From Bacillus sp. MUM 116 (GTDB taxonomy: Bacteria > Bacillota > Bacilli > Bacillales > Cytobacillaceae): a stretch of 64,000 nucleotides of DNA. Where the stretch lies: contig NZ_MLYR01000027.1 of assembly GCF_001866655.1 (NCBI RefSeq), positions 1 through 64,000 of the forward strand. Direction: 5' to 3'. The notes under the pieces were generated by a model. That model was not told the origin of the DNA, did not search any database, and was given only the letters and a program-made list of their open reading frames with translations. The translations under genes were made by a program, and so were the position numbers. This document shows, in pieces, positions 18,945-27,678 of the stretch (the first letter of the stretch is position 1; each line of letters opens with the position of its first letter).

Positions 18945-19036
18945 TTGTGCCACACACTCCACGTGTGCGGAGTGTAGGTGGCAACACATGGGGTGCTGGT
19001 GAAGTTTATAGGCTTAAGAAGTTGCCTCTTTTTTTT
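18945..19036 (+). ncRNA. Attenuator-like structured element (orphan)
   Basis: Stem TGCCAC+ACACTCC (18948-18960) pairs with GGAGTGT (18969-18975) and GTGGCA (18978-18983). The second strand overlaps GGCAAC (18980-18985), which can instead pair with GTTGCC (19021-19026) directly before a run of eight T. Two mutually exclusive hairpins, one a terminator, is riboswitch or T-box logic. No plus-strand gene follows, so the target is missing or the element is an independent RNA. The core at 18977-18990 only partly resembles a T-box. Confidence 0.45.
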
Positions 19037-19200
19037 CGGTTGTTGTAGCGGTTACTTTTTAGAGCATATCGCTGTATCACCTCTTTCCATTGTATAGGCC
19101 AATGCAGTTTTGGAGTAATCTTGAGTATTTTCTACCAATGGTCTCAAAAAATTGCGCCCGATTATTGAATAAACTACATATTCGGTTCAACTTTCATCAT

Positions 19201-20592
19201 TCAAGATTTCGACTTATGAATGTGCCGATGATTGACTTGACGCACTGTCTTCACTTTTCGAATGAATCGTCTATCAATATAGAAAGCAGTAAGAAATGCA
19301 ACTAAACTAATCAAAACTGGCATACCAAAAGCTTCATAAGAAAACGGTTTGCCTTCGAATTTTAGATTAGTCGCACGGTATTCCAATCGCTTGGCACCAT
19401 ATTTAGCGGTTAGGACGTCCTCCTGCTTTGCTAAATCTTCAAGTGGAGCTTCAAACATAAATCTGTCAGCGGAGCCGCTGTGAATGAACTCTGGCACCAC
19501 GTTGTTACCCCTTGCGTTCCACTGCTTGACTTCTTCCGCAGCTAAAGACTTGGCCTCTACTCCTGGAACGAACATTCGATCAAGCTTCGGCGCATTCGAC
19601 ATTTGATATCGGGTGACAAGGTTAAGGTGATACTTCGTAACGATAGGCTGCTTGGTGTCTGAGATGGTGTATACCTTTGTTGTTCCGGAAGCAGCATAGG
19701 TATCAAAAATCGTTGCAAGTGCTCCATCATCCATCCCGTTATACAACAATACCCCTGCGCTTTTTTTGTTCCATTGGAATGCTTGGTTAAACGTAAATAT
19801 CAATTCGGTTCGATCTACATAATAAGGGTTTACCTTCGGATTCTTTACGAAATGATAGGAAGGGTAATTCATCTCTTTCGCTATTTTCTCCGCCATAGGT
19901 TCGCCTAATTGCTGTGAGATCACATAGAGGACGGCATCGATTCCCGAAGTAAGAGCTGCTGAAGCGACGATGTTCCCGTCTGCGACATAACGCACATCCC
20001 TTCTCCATTTTGTTTCAGGATATTTATCGATTTCATGATAATCAAAACTTTTCCAGTCGGTAGTTGCTTCTTTCCCTTTTAATAAACCTGTATCGGCCAG
20101 GTTCACCCCTCCAGCGCAAATGCTTAACAACTTCGTATCAGAATGTTTTTGTATCCATTCCCGGACAGGTTTATACTTTGCTTCGTCACCCATAGGCATG
20201 GCAGGGATCACAATAAGGTCGGGACTTTTTCCTAATAATTGATCCAGTTCATCAAAAGAATAGTGCGGCATCAGATCCAAACCGCCAGTGAGTGTTTTCA
20301 TGGTTTTGTCCGGGGCAACTGCATATACGTTATAAGACTCAGTCATGGCGAACATTTCATACGGAACCATAAAATCGAACACTTCTGTCGTCGGATTGGA
20401 TAAAAGGACAGCTACTGTAGGTTTTTTCGGATTATATTCAGGGACGCTTACGTCTTGTAAAGCAGGCATCGGTGTTTGCCGAGTGGGAAACCAATATGCA
20501 TGATTTGAGTGAACATACCCAAACGCACCGACCCCACCGAAAAGGATAACGAACATCATTACATAGACAACGACACGTAAAAATATCTTCAT
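19201..20592 (-). CDS. Membrane-anchored DJ-1/PfpI-like glutamine amidotransferase-fold protein
   Basis: The 463-residue protein has membrane helices at both ends (about residues 5-25 and 425-443) around two DJ-1/PfpI-like modules. The first carries TVAVLLSNPTTEVFDFMVPYEMF and the nucleophile elbow LLSICAGGVNLADTGLL; the second (about residue 260 onward, KKSAGVLLYNGMDDG) seems to lack a nucleophile. The outer part is presumably extracellular. The start at 20592 has GAGGAG upstream; the longer reading frame has no such site. Two TTGTAT-N2-ATACAA sites upstream match one near marR, so it is likely MarR-controlled. Function unknown. Confidence 0.75.
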   Translation of the reverse strand: MKIFLRVVVYVMMFVILFGGVGAFGYVHSNHAYWFPTRQTPMPALQDVSVPEYNPKKPTVAVLLSNPTTEVFDFMVPYEMFAMTESYNVYAVAPDKTMKTLTGGLDLMPHYSFDELDQLLGKSPDLIVIPAMPMGDEAKYKPVREWIQKHSDTKLLSICAGGVNLADTGLLKGKEATTDWKSFDYHEIDKYPETKWRRDVRYVADGNIVASAALTSGIDAVLYVISQQLGEPMAEKIAKEMNYPSYHFVKNPKVNPYYVDRTELIFTFNQAFQWNKKSAGVLLYNGMDDGALATIFDTYAASGTTKVYTISDTKQPIVTKYHLNLVTRYQMSNAPKLDRMFVPGVEAKSLAAEEVKQWNARGNNVVPEFIHSGSADRFMFEAPLEDLAKQEDVLTAKYGAKRLEYRATNLKFEGKPFSYEAFGMPVLISLVAFLTAFYIDRRFIRKVKTVRQVNHRHIHKSKS

Positions 20593-20716
20593 CTTTGATT
20601 CTCCTCTGACCAAAATTTTTTGATTTACTTCCTCAAGTAAAACTTTAATGGATCTCTGTGAACTCCATATTAATGTGTGGAAAATTTCTTTGCTCAAGTT
20701 TTCCTATTTACAACTC

Positions 20717-20730
20717 TTGTATATATACAA
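20717..20730. promoter_or_regulatory. Candidate MarR operator, site 1 (upstream of PfpI-like gene)
   Basis: TTGTAT-AT-ATACAA is a perfect 14-base palindrome about 125 bases upstream of the PfpI-like start. It shares its arms with two more sites in the cluster. Confidence 0.6.
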
Positions 20731-20767
20731 ATATAAAGCAATATTTTTTGTTGTCAATAACCAATTG

Positions 20768-20781
20768 TTGTATTCATACAA
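20768..20781. promoter_or_regulatory. Candidate MarR operator, site 2
   Basis: TTGTAT-TC-ATACAA has the same arms as site 1 and lies 51 bases from it, between marR and the PfpI-like gene. Confidence 0.55.
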
Positions 20782-20839
20782 ATATTTTACAAAAAACGGC
20801 TGCTTGAAAATTGAACTTCAGTTCAGCCGTTGCCTAGTT

Positions 20840-21271
20840 TTAATGCTTAACGTTAGTCTGCTTGATGATTTTCAATAAAATAGCCAGACTCTCATCCACT
20901 TGTTTTCGCTTGTTTTCAGGAACTTGGTTTAACAGGCCGGCAAACAACTGATGATGTTTTTCATGAGCCACCACAACCGCTTCCATACCCTTTTCGGTGA
21001 GTTTGATCAGTACTTCCCTTCTATTGTCCGGGTTGGATTGCCTGTCCACAAGGCCGGCTTTCGCAAGTGGATCCAGTGTCCTTGTCAACGTGGAAGGGTC
21101 CACTCCAAGAATGCCTGCCAAATCTCCGTGACGGTAAGTTTGTGAACCTATTTCCATCAAAAGATGCAATTGTTTGGGGGTAAGCCCTTCGACAAAAGAT
21201 ATGTCACCGCCGATTACACCAGACATTTTAAGTATGGAGTATACGAATTCCCCAAATGTATCGTGAAGCAT
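20840..21271 (-). CDS. MarR-family transcriptional regulator
   Basis: The 143-residue protein is of typical MarR length. The winged helix spans about residues 30-100, with LTPKQLHLLMEIG, HGDLAGILGVDPSTLTRTLDPLAKAGLVDRQ and the wing SNPDNRREVLIKLTEKG. MarR proteins bind palindromes as dimers and often release DNA on binding small aromatic ligands or on oxidation. It sits between the PfpI-like gene and a membrane protein gene; matching palindromes lie upstream of both, including 21364-21385 in its own promoter region, which points to autoregulation. Confidence 0.9.
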   Translation of the reverse strand: MLHDTFGEFVYSILKMSGVIGGDISFVEGLTPKQLHLLMEIGSQTYRHGDLAGILGVDPSTLTRTLDPLAKAGLVDRQSNPDNRREVLIKLTEKGMEAVVVAHEKHHQLFAGLLNQVPENKRKQVDESLAILLKIIKQTNVKH

Positions 21272-21363
21272 TTGTCATCACCTATCTCGAATGTTTTATA
21301 ACTGGTATATCAAAATAATTGTACCTTTGCAATTTTACTATTGACACAAGAAAAAATTGATTT

Positions 21364-21385
21364 ATATTTGTATATATACAAATAT
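21364..21385. promoter_or_regulatory. Candidate MarR operator, site 3 (22-base perfect palindrome)
   Basis: A perfect palindrome with arms ATATTTGTATA / TATACAAATAT sits between marR and the divergent membrane protein gene. It contains the TTGTAT-AT-ATACAA core of the other sites. Confidence 0.65.
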
Positions 21386-21447
21386 TGTTAATAGAAAACA
21401 GTTATACCACGTCAATCATTGGATTTCAATTCTAAAGGAGAGAGAAC

Positions 21448-21942
21448 ATGAACATCCACTTGTTAGAATGGGGAATCGTATCTTTTATCATCGGTGTTAT
21501 ATTGTCGCTGCCAATGGCTGCGATCTATTATGACAACTCACCGCCTTGGGCCAAACTATTCACAAATCCCCGAAAGCTTAAATCTGCTCATCTCGATTTT
21601 TTTATGCAAGCACTGTCCGCCGGGCTTGTCTACTTGCTCGAGTTGTCAACAAGTTCAGAATTACCTCTATTTATTGTTATACCTCTGATTTTCGGGATGA
21701 TTTGTAACCCGTTAATCCTTTTGATGGAGTCAACATCATATTATCGTTCCGGATTTACTGCGATATTTTATCGATTTCTTAAATATACAAGCCCTGTTTC
21801 CCTGCTCTTCGCATGGATTGCAATCGCAATGTACTTTCTACCTCTCACTTTAATTATTTTTCTTTCAATCTTGTTGCTGACCGGGCTGATTATCATTGGG
21901 AACCATCGACGTAAATTAAACTTGGAGGCAGAATCTGCATGA
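21448..21942 (+). CDS. Four-helix membrane protein of unknown function
   Basis: The 164-residue protein has four hydrophobic segments (about residues 8-28, 50-68, 76-94 and 118-150). The loop after the first helix has TNPRKLKSAHLDFFMQA, which resembles the NPR...SAHL loop of hydroxylaminobenzene mutase-type membrane proteins, but the match is weak and no function is assigned. AAAGGAGAG lies upstream of the ATG. It is divergent from marR with a long palindrome between them, so it probably belongs to the same regulon as the PfpI-like gene. Confidence 0.75.
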   Translation: MNIHLLEWGIVSFIIGVILSLPMAAIYYDNSPPWAKLFTNPRKLKSAHLDFFMQALSAGLVYLLELSTSSELPLFIVIPLIFGMICNPLILLMESTSYYRSGFTAIFYRFLKYTSPVSLLFAWIAIAMYFLPLTLIIFLSILLLTGLIIIGNHRRKLNLEAESA

Positions 21943-22015
21943 AATAGTCGATTTTAATCACAGGTGTATCGAGCGGACATAATTCATTACCGATTTGCCG
22001 CCCCAACATTTGAAT

Positions 22016-22052
22016 AGAAGCAGGATTTCCCCTTATCGGGAATCTGCTTCTT
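22016..22052. terminator. Hairpin overlapping the rlmD stop codon
   Basis: GAAGCAGGATTTCCC pairs imperfectly with GGGAATCTGCTTC; TTCTTTT follows on the plus strand. It probably ends the membrane protein transcript. It contains the last codons of the convergent methyltransferase gene. Confidence 0.5.
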
Positions 22053-23451
22053 CTTTTAAAACTATCTGCGAGACGCACTCAATATGCGCCGTCTGCGGAA
22101 ACATATCCACCGGCTGGATGTACTTCACTTCATATTTTGAACTCAGGGTTTGAATATCCTTTGCCAGAGTAGATGGATTACATGATACATAAATCAGTTT
22201 CTCTGGTTTCACCTGCAAAATAGTTTGCAATAGCTGGTTGTCAAGGCCGGTTCTCGGTGGATCTACGACCATGACATCCGGCTTCCACCCTTTTTTCACC
22301 CATTTCGGCAGAACTTCTTCCACTTTCCCTGGTACATACTTTGTATTGGTGAACCCATGCCGCTTCGCATTTTTCTTCGCATCCTCGATCGATTCCGGAA
22401 TCACATCCATCCCGCGAATTTCCTTAGCCTGATCTGCCAGCCATAACCCAATCGTGCCCACGCCACAATACGCATCCACCACTTTCTCCGTACCCGTAAG
22501 CCCTGCCGCTTTCTTCACTTCATTATACAGTTTGACGGTTTGAGTTGGATTCAGCTGAAAAAAGGTTCTTGCCGATAATTCGAACTGTAAATCGCCTAAG
22601 GTTTCTTGGATTACCTCACTTCCAGCTAATGCAACCGTCTCCTCGCCAAAAATAAGTGAAGTTTTCTGCCCGTTAATGTTTTGCACAATCGATTTTACAT
22701 TTGGAAGCCTTTTTTGTATTTCTGAAATGAAAAGCTCTTTTTTCGGAAATTCTTTTTGGGAAGTGATTAATACCACCTGGAGCTCCCCTGTTTGCACACC
22801 AACACGAGTGACAATCGTTCGAACAATTCCTTTACGTGTTTTTTCATTATAAATCGGAATATTTAATTCCTCTAAAATTCGTTTCACACGTGCTGTTGCT
22901 TCATTTGTTTGTGAATGTTGTACTGCACATTGCTCAATATCAATCAGCTGATGAGAGTTCAGTCCATATAATCCGGCTAGCACCTTCCCATCCTTCTGCC
23001 CTACCTGAAAACTGCTTTTGTTCCGATAACCCCATGGGTCTTCCATGCCAATCGTTTCGCGGATATCCAATTTGTTAACATCCAATTTCGTATGCCGTTC
23101 CAGCGACTGAATGACAATATCCCGTTTTTCCATTAACTGCTGGTCATATTGCAAATGCTGCAACTGACAGCCGCCGCATTGATCATAGACCGGGCAAACC
23201 GGCTTAACGCGGTGCGGTGATTTAATACGAATTTTTTTAATTTTTGCTTCGGCAAATTTCGGATTAATTTGTGTTGCCTGAACCACTACTTCCTCTCCCG
23301 GAAGTGCTCCCGGTACAAAAACAACCTGCCTTTTAAAATAACCGACCCCTTCTCCATTGATGCCCAGACGTTTGATTGTCAGCGGAAAAGTTTGATTTAA
23401 TTGTATTTTAATGATTTGCTCTGTTTTCATCTTTTTCACAATTCCATCCAT
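22033..23451 (-). CDS. rlmD: 23S rRNA (uracil-5-)-methyltransferase, RumA/RlmD-RlmCD family
   Basis: The 472-residue protein has an N-terminal TRAM domain (about residues 15-75), a [4Fe-4S] site starting with [16 protein letters not shown] and a C-terminal SAM-dependent methyltransferase domain. [15 protein letters not shown] is the SAM-binding loop, DPPRTGLD and [14 protein letters not shown] the catalytic motifs, the latter with the nucleophilic Cys. It makes 5-methyluridine in 23S rRNA; whether at one or two sites (RlmD or RlmCD) is not decided. The start is uncertain: GTG at 23439 has a weak GGATGG upstream, ATG at 23430 is also possible. Bacillus subtilis yfjO occupies the same neighbourhood. 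Confidence 0.9.
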   Translation of the reverse strand: MDGIVKKMKTEQIIKIQLNQTFPLTIKRLGINGEGVGYFKRQVVFVPGALPGEEVVVQATQINPKFAEAKIKKIRIKSPHRVKPVCPVYDQCGGCQLQHLQYDQQLMEKRDIVIQSLERHTKLDVNKLDIRETIGMEDPWGYRNKSSFQVGQKDGKVLAGLYGLNSHQLIDIEQCAVQHSQTNEATARVKRILEELNIPIYNEKTRKGIVRTIVTRVGVQTGELQVVLITSQKEFPKKELFISEIQKRLPNVKSIVQNINGQKTSLIFGEETVALAGSEVIQETLGDLQFELSARTFFQLNPTQTVKLYNEVKKAAGLTGTEKVVDAYCGVGTIGLWLADQAKEIRGMDVIPESIEDAKKNAKRHGFTNTKYVPGKVEEVLPKWVKKGWKPDVMVVDPPRTGLDNQLLQTILQVKPEKLIYVSCNPSTLAKDIQTLSSKYEVKYIQPVDMFPQTAHIECVSQIVLKEEADSR

Positions 23452-23496
23452 TTTTATTTTTATCGTATTATAGCATGTTTCACATACAAATAGAAA

Positions 23497-23523
23497 AAAC
23501 CGAATCCTTTAAGAATTCGGTTT
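23497..23523 (-). terminator. Terminator overlapping the pdaA stop
   Basis: AAACCGAAT and ATTCGGTTT form a 9-base stem that includes the pdaA stop codon, followed on the minus strand by a T run. Confidence 0.7.
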
Positions 23524-24276
23524 AATATCATCAAGACTTTTGAATTTGTAGCCACGATTTTTTAAATCCTTGATGACCTTTTCCAATGCATCGGCATTAT
23601 CTTTTGAAACTGTGTGTAAAAGCAGGACACAGCCCGGGTGGATTTGTTTCATGATGTTATCGTAAGCATATTGAGCGCCTCTTTGTTGATTCACGTTCCA
23701 ATCCACATAGGCAAGCGACCAGAATACATGCGTATATCCTGCGTCCTTGGCCACTTTCATTGTTCTTTCGCTAAATACTCCTCTAGGCGGGCGCAAGTAT
23801 TTCATTTCTTTTTGACCGGTTAATTCCTTTGTTTTGACCTTAACGGTATCGAGTTCTTCTTTGATTTTTGAATCGTTAATGGTTGTCATATCGGGATGAT
23901 GCCAAGAATGGTTGCCGACAATATGACCTTCTTCTACCATTCGTTTAACGAGATCGGGTTGTGAATTTAAGTAATGTCCAGTAACAAAAAAGGTCGCTGG
24001 TACCTTTTCTTTTTTTAGGACATCAAGAATTTTTGGTGTATATCCATTTTCATAGCCATTATCAAAGGTAAGGTATAAGGTTTTTTTTTGAGGATTACCT
24101 TTATAAAAGGCTTCGTACTTGGCAAGAAGCTGGTCGTATTGTGGTCCCGCTTCCGGCGGTTGTTCATTCTCGGCTTTTTTAAAACCCCAATGGATTGGTT
24201 GATTGGAAACAGCTCCATATGTAACACTTGGAACGAAAAGAAGCAGCATTCCAAGGATGGGCAATATTTTTTTCAT
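23509..24276 (-). CDS. pdaA: PdaA-like polysaccharide deacetylase (muramic delta-lactam formation)
   Basis: The 255-residue protein has a signal peptide (KKILPILGMLLLFVPSVTYGA) and a NodB deacetylase domain. LYLTFDNGYENGYT carries the catalytic Asp pair region (TFDNGYE instead of TFDDG, as in PdaA), HSWHHPDMT the metal His residues, and RPPRGVFSERT the third motif, with LLLHTVSKDNADAL near the end. PdaA removes the N-acetyl group of muramic acid to allow the delta-lactam of spore cortex peptidoglycan, needed for germination. The start at 24276 has GGGGG seven bases upstream. In Bacillus subtilis pdaA (yfjS) is in the same cluster. Confidence 0.88.
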   Translation of the reverse strand: MKKILPILGMLLLFVPSVTYGAVSNQPIHWGFKKAENEQPPEAGPQYDQLLAKYEAFYKGNPQKKTLYLTFDNGYENGYTPKILDVLKKEKVPATFFVTGHYLNSQPDLVKRMVEEGHIVGNHSWHHPDMTTINDSKIKEELDTVKVKTKELTGQKEMKYLRPPRGVFSERTMKVAKDAGYTHVFWSLAYVDWNVNQQRGAQYAYDNIMKQIHPGCVLLLHTVSKDNADALEKVIKDLKNRGYKFKSLDDIKPNS

Positions 24277-24338
24277 CCATGTTCCCCCTATTTTGTTTTT
24301 TTTAGTGTTTGTTTTAGACGGGAAAACATAGATGGAAC

Positions 24339-25304
24339 TTATAGGAAAGATTTTGGTTGGTGGTAGATGCGGCCTTTGTTGGTGCCGGTATGCGGAAAAT
24401 TCAAAATGTAAAATAAATAGGCTGCGGTTCTTGGAGTTGGTAGCTGAAGAAACCAGCACAATTCTCTGTTTGTGATAAAGGGCTTAATTAGGAGAAAGAA
24501 GTCATTGATAGCGGGAAGATGAGCATCTTTTGATATCGTATTACACTCGGGGCATACCCATTTTCTTCCCTTATAGCTCATAGGAAGAAACAAACATATT
24601 GGGCACTGAACACCCGGGATTAATTCACTTGGGTAAATATTGTACACTTGGAGGACATCACTTTGTAGTGGTGTATGTTTATTTAAAATTTGTCTTTTTA
24701 TTTTACCCATTTGTTTTAGATCAAGATAGTCTTTTTTAAAGAACTTTTCATGTTCGGCAATTTTCATTAAAAGATTTTCGGCTCTGCAAACTTTCTTTTC
24801 TGCCTCTATGTATCCGGGGGTTATTTGTAAAGTGGCTTTTGAGTTTGTGAAACAAACGAGGTGATCTAAGGGGATGCTCGGTAATTGATTTTTTTCGAAA
24901 AAGTAATTTAACAATATTTTATGGCGGGCAACCTGAGAAAGTGGATTTGAATATACCCTTTTATTTTCATTTACCTCTTGGGTCAGTTGATGTCGTTCTA
25001 ATAAAAGTGAACCAGAATAGTTTTTGCTATCTACGATTAGTCCGGATTTTTCAGAATGTAGAAAAGCATCGATTTGGAAAAAGGATTCTCCGTGGGAGAG
25101 TCGAATGTCGTGGAAAATTTGGTACTTTTTTGGTGGAAGTAAGCTTAAATAGTAGTGTAGAGTCTTTTCACCTCGATACCCCGATCTTAAATTTATCAGT
25201 TTTTCTTCAATATCGGCCCTGCTTGGATGATTTTTAGCTATTCTTCGTTCAAGTGCTTCGTGTTGTTCTAGTAAAATCGGTTTGATCAGATCTTTTTCAA
25301 GCAA
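24339..25304 (-). CDS. NERD-domain protein with C-terminal zinc ribbon
   Basis: The 321-residue protein carries a nuclease-related NERD domain at about residues 35-150: RSGYRGEKTLHYYLSLL, FQIDAFLHSEKSGLIVDSKNY, with the Asp and the DSKNY that correspond to the restriction-endonuclease-like core. A CPICLFLP...CPEC zinc ribbon follows at about residues 230-255. Such proteins are widespread in Bacillus and uncharacterised; DNA processing is assumed from the fold. TTG at 25304 is taken as start because AAGGAG lies eight bases upstream, while the upstream GTG overlaps it. Confidence 0.78.
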   Translation of the reverse strand: MLEKDLIKPILLEQHEALERRIAKNHPSRADIEEKLINLRSGYRGEKTLHYYLSLLPPKKYQIFHDIRLSHGESFFQIDAFLHSEKSGLIVDSKNYSGSLLLERHQLTQEVNENKRVYSNPLSQVARHKILLNYFFEKNQLPSIPLDHLVCFTNSKATLQITPGYIEAEKKVCRAENLLMKIAEHEKFFKKDYLDLKQMGKIKRQILNKHTPLQSDVLQVYNIYPSELIPGVQCPICLFLPMSYKGRKWVCPECNTISKDAHLPAINDFFLLIKPFITNRELCWFLQLPTPRTAAYLFYILNFPHTGTNKGRIYHQPKSFL

Positions 25305-25397
25305 AAATATCACTCCTTAGTCTTTTGAGTTTAATTTTATCGTGATTTGGAGTAAATCTTTGCTCTAAAATGAGACAACTTTTTGACTATTTTATTT

Positions 25398-25518
25398 TAT
25401 CAACAATTTTTGGGCAGATATCGACACTTTTTTGAAATATATCAACGAAAATTTGCAGGATATCGACACTTTTTCATCATTTATCAACACTTTTTTGCCG
25501 GATATCAACAATTCCCAC
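25398..25518. repeat. 21-bp tandem repeat array (about six units)
   Basis: Six units of 21 bases start with TATCGACA or TATCAACA, at 25398, 25419, 25440, 25461, 25482 and 25503, several followed by CTTTTTT. The array lies between the fumarase and NERD genes. Its length of seven codons per unit gives open frames on both strands, which are more likely a product of the repeat than real genes. Confidence 0.8.
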
Positions 25519-25604
25519 CAAAACGGAGTATTCGGCTCCCGCCAATCTTCCATTTCACGGGAAAAAAGGGACAAGCGCACGCGCTCATCCCCCAAAAACG
25601 ATTC

Positions 25605-27149
25605 TTATTTAAAAACCGGTTCCTTAAACTGTGCCAATTTTTCCAATGAAGACTTATCAACATCAGCATGCAAGCTGTTGCCATGAGAATCCATTGTTAC
25701 AACCGCAGTAAAGCCTTCAACGCGTAAGTGCCACATTGCTTCTGGGATACCAAATTGCATAAGGTCAACGCCTTCAACTGATTTAATACAGTCAGCATAA
25801 TACTGAGCCGCGCCGCCGATCCCATTTAGGTATACGCCGCCATGTTCTTTCAATGCAGCCAATGTTTTTGGTCCCATACCGCCTTTACCGATAACCGCAC
25901 GAATACCGAATTTCTTCATGATATCACCTTGGTAAGGCTCCTCACGAATACTTGTTGTTGGGCCCGCAGCCTTCACATGCCATACGCCGTTTTCGTCTTT
26001 TTGCATAACTGGTCCGCAGTGGTAGATTACTTGTCCATTTAAATCCACTGGTGCATCGTTATCCATTAAATGCTTATGAATCGCATCACGGCCAGTGTAC
26101 ATCATTCCAGTAATCTGAACAACGTCGCCTACCTTCAATTCGCGGATTTGCTCTTCCGTAATTGGTGCTGTTAATGTAATCACACCTTCAGATTTTGCTG
26201 CAGCTGTTTCTTTTTCAGCTTCAGATTGTGCAAAATCAATGAATTCCCCGTCTTGGTACATCCATTCATTGATTTCTCCAGTTTCCGCACTTACCGCTAC
26301 ACCCATGCGACGGAATGCCCAGCAGTTGTAAGCAACTGAAACATAGAAGCTGGCAGGGATACGGTTCATGACACCAACTTTACAGCCTAAAAGGGTTGCT
26401 TCGCCGCCAAAGCCCATTGTACCAATGCCTAGTTTATTGGCATTTTCCATTACGTATTCTTCTAACTTGCGAAGATCTTCGTTCGGATTAACATCTTCAA
26501 CAGAACGGAATAGTTGTTCTTTTGCTAAATCATAGCCAGAAGAACGGTCGCCGCCGATACCAACACCGATGAAGCCGGCGCTGCAGCCTTGTCCTTGTGC
26601 TTGGTAAACAGAATGCATGATACATTTACGAATACCGTCAAGGTCACGACCGGCACGGCCAAGGCCTTCAAGTTCACATGGCAGGCTGTATTGGATGTTT
26701 TTATTTTCACAGCCGCCGCCTTTTAGAATTAGGCGGACATCAATGTAATCTTTTTCCCATTGATCAAACTTAATGACTGGTAAGCCGGCACCAAGATTAT
26801 CGCCGCTGTTTTCACCTGTTAAGGAGTCAACAGAGTTTGGACGTAATTTAGCTTCTTTAGTTGCCAATACGATGGCATTTCGGATCGCTTCTTTTAATTC
26901 TAATTGGTTAACCCCAACTGGAGTTTTAATTTTAAAGGTTGGAAGACCGGTATCCTGGCAGATTGGTGAAACTTGATCATCCGCCATTTTAATATTGTTT
27001 GTGATTGTTGCAAGGCTCATTGCCGCACTTGTACCGCCATTTTCTTTTTCCTTTGCCGCTTTAACTGCACGACGAACGTCTTTTGGCAATTTCGTTGAAG
27101 TTTCAACAATCAGCTTGTACATGCTTTCTTGAAATTTTTCAATATTCAA
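25605..27149 (-). CDS. fumA: Class I (iron-sulphur) fumarate hydratase
   Basis: The 514-residue protein is an oxygen-sensitive class I fumarase, interconverting fumarate and malate in the citric acid cycle. Likely cluster ligands are Cys64 (SPICQDTGLPTF), Cys189 (GQGCSAGFIG) and Cys276 (AYNCWAFRR). The C-terminal beta part has GPTTSIREEPYQG, KGGMGPKTL and the GIPEAMWHLRV motif, fused to the alpha part as in single-chain class I enzymes. The start is TTG at 27149 with AAAGGGG upstream. Bacillus subtilis has a class II fumarase (citG); this enzyme is either additional or a replacement. It is not in an operon. Confidence 0.93.
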   Translation of the reverse strand: MNIEKFQESMYKLIVETSTKLPKDVRRAVKAAKEKENGGTSAAMSLATITNNIKMADDQVSPICQDTGLPTFKIKTPVGVNQLELKEAIRNAIVLATKEAKLRPNSVDSLTGENSGDNLGAGLPVIKFDQWEKDYIDVRLILKGGGCENKNIQYSLPCELEGLGRAGRDLDGIRKCIMHSVYQAQGQGCSAGFIGVGIGGDRSSGYDLAKEQLFRSVEDVNPNEDLRKLEEYVMENANKLGIGTMGFGGEATLLGCKVGVMNRIPASFYVSVAYNCWAFRRMGVAVSAETGEINEWMYQDGEFIDFAQSEAEKETAAAKSEGVITLTAPITEEQIRELKVGDVVQITGMMYTGRDAIHKHLMDNDAPVDLNGQVIYHCGPVMQKDENGVWHVKAAGPTTSIREEPYQGDIMKKFGIRAVIGKGGMGPKTLAALKEHGGVYLNGIGGAAQYYADCIKSVEGVDLMQFGIPEAMWHLRVEGFTAVVTMDSHGNSLHADVDKSSLEKLAQFKEPVFK

Positions 27150-27445
27150 TTCGAGTACCCCTTTCCCTTTGTCCCACTATTTATCGTTTTTAATTTTATA
27201 ACTATTTGACGCAATCCATTATACTCCTATCCGCCTAATAATTAAAGAATTAGGTTGCAATCGGTTACTTGGTATAATGAGGTAAACTCCAAAAAACATA
27301 ATGAAACAGACAAGGCTATGAATGTAAATTTCAAAATTAAGAATTTTTTAAATATCAACCGATGTAAAGATACATCAAGTCTTGATGTGCTGCATTGGAC
27401 AGTGTGTAAAGTATCTCTACAAATTTATTTAACACTGCTTGAAAT

Positions 27446-27590
27446 AAGAAAAGCGCAAGCGCCTTGCTCAGCCCCAGGCATAGCACAAGACAAGCCGGCC
27501 GAAAGGTTGTTCTTTAACCTTTTGGACGGATTGGCTTGTGACCTCGAGGGGCTAGGCGCTGGAGCTGGACAATTCTCGAAGCCGAAATTC
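27446..27590 (+). repeat. Dispersed hairpin repeat, copy A
   Basis: About 145 bases, beginning AAGAAAAGCGCAAGCGCC and ending GGACAATTCTCGAAG. Arms fold on each other (GCGCC with GGCGC, CAGCCCC with GGGGCTAGG) around an inner stem ACAAGCC with GGCTTGT and AGGTT with AACCT. It is the best-preserved copy. Confidence 0.8.
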
Positions 27591-27603
27591 TTTCTTATCT
27601 CAT

Positions 27604-27653
27604 AAAAAAGGATTGCGTGGTAGTTTTACAACTATACACACAATCCTTTTTTT
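27604..27653 (-). terminator. Terminator of the DUF2179 gene
   Basis: AAAAAAGGATTG and CAATCCTTTTTTT form the outer stem and GTAGTT/AACTA inner pairs. The T run on both strands makes it bidirectional. Confidence 0.75.
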
Positions 27654-27678
27654 ATTTTCATAATAAGTTACATTTGTT

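Noticed and set aside
18977-18990. T-box riboswitch
   Set aside because: Only part of the T-box core is matched, stem I with a specifier loop was not found and no aminoacyl-tRNA or amino-acid gene follows on the plus strand.
25383-25686. Open frames over the 21-bp array
   Set aside because: The 21-base period keeps both strands open; no start signals and the far end overlaps fumA on the other strand.
27255-27605. Open frame of about 116 codons
   Set aside because: It runs through dispersed repeat copy A and lacks a ribosome binding site.
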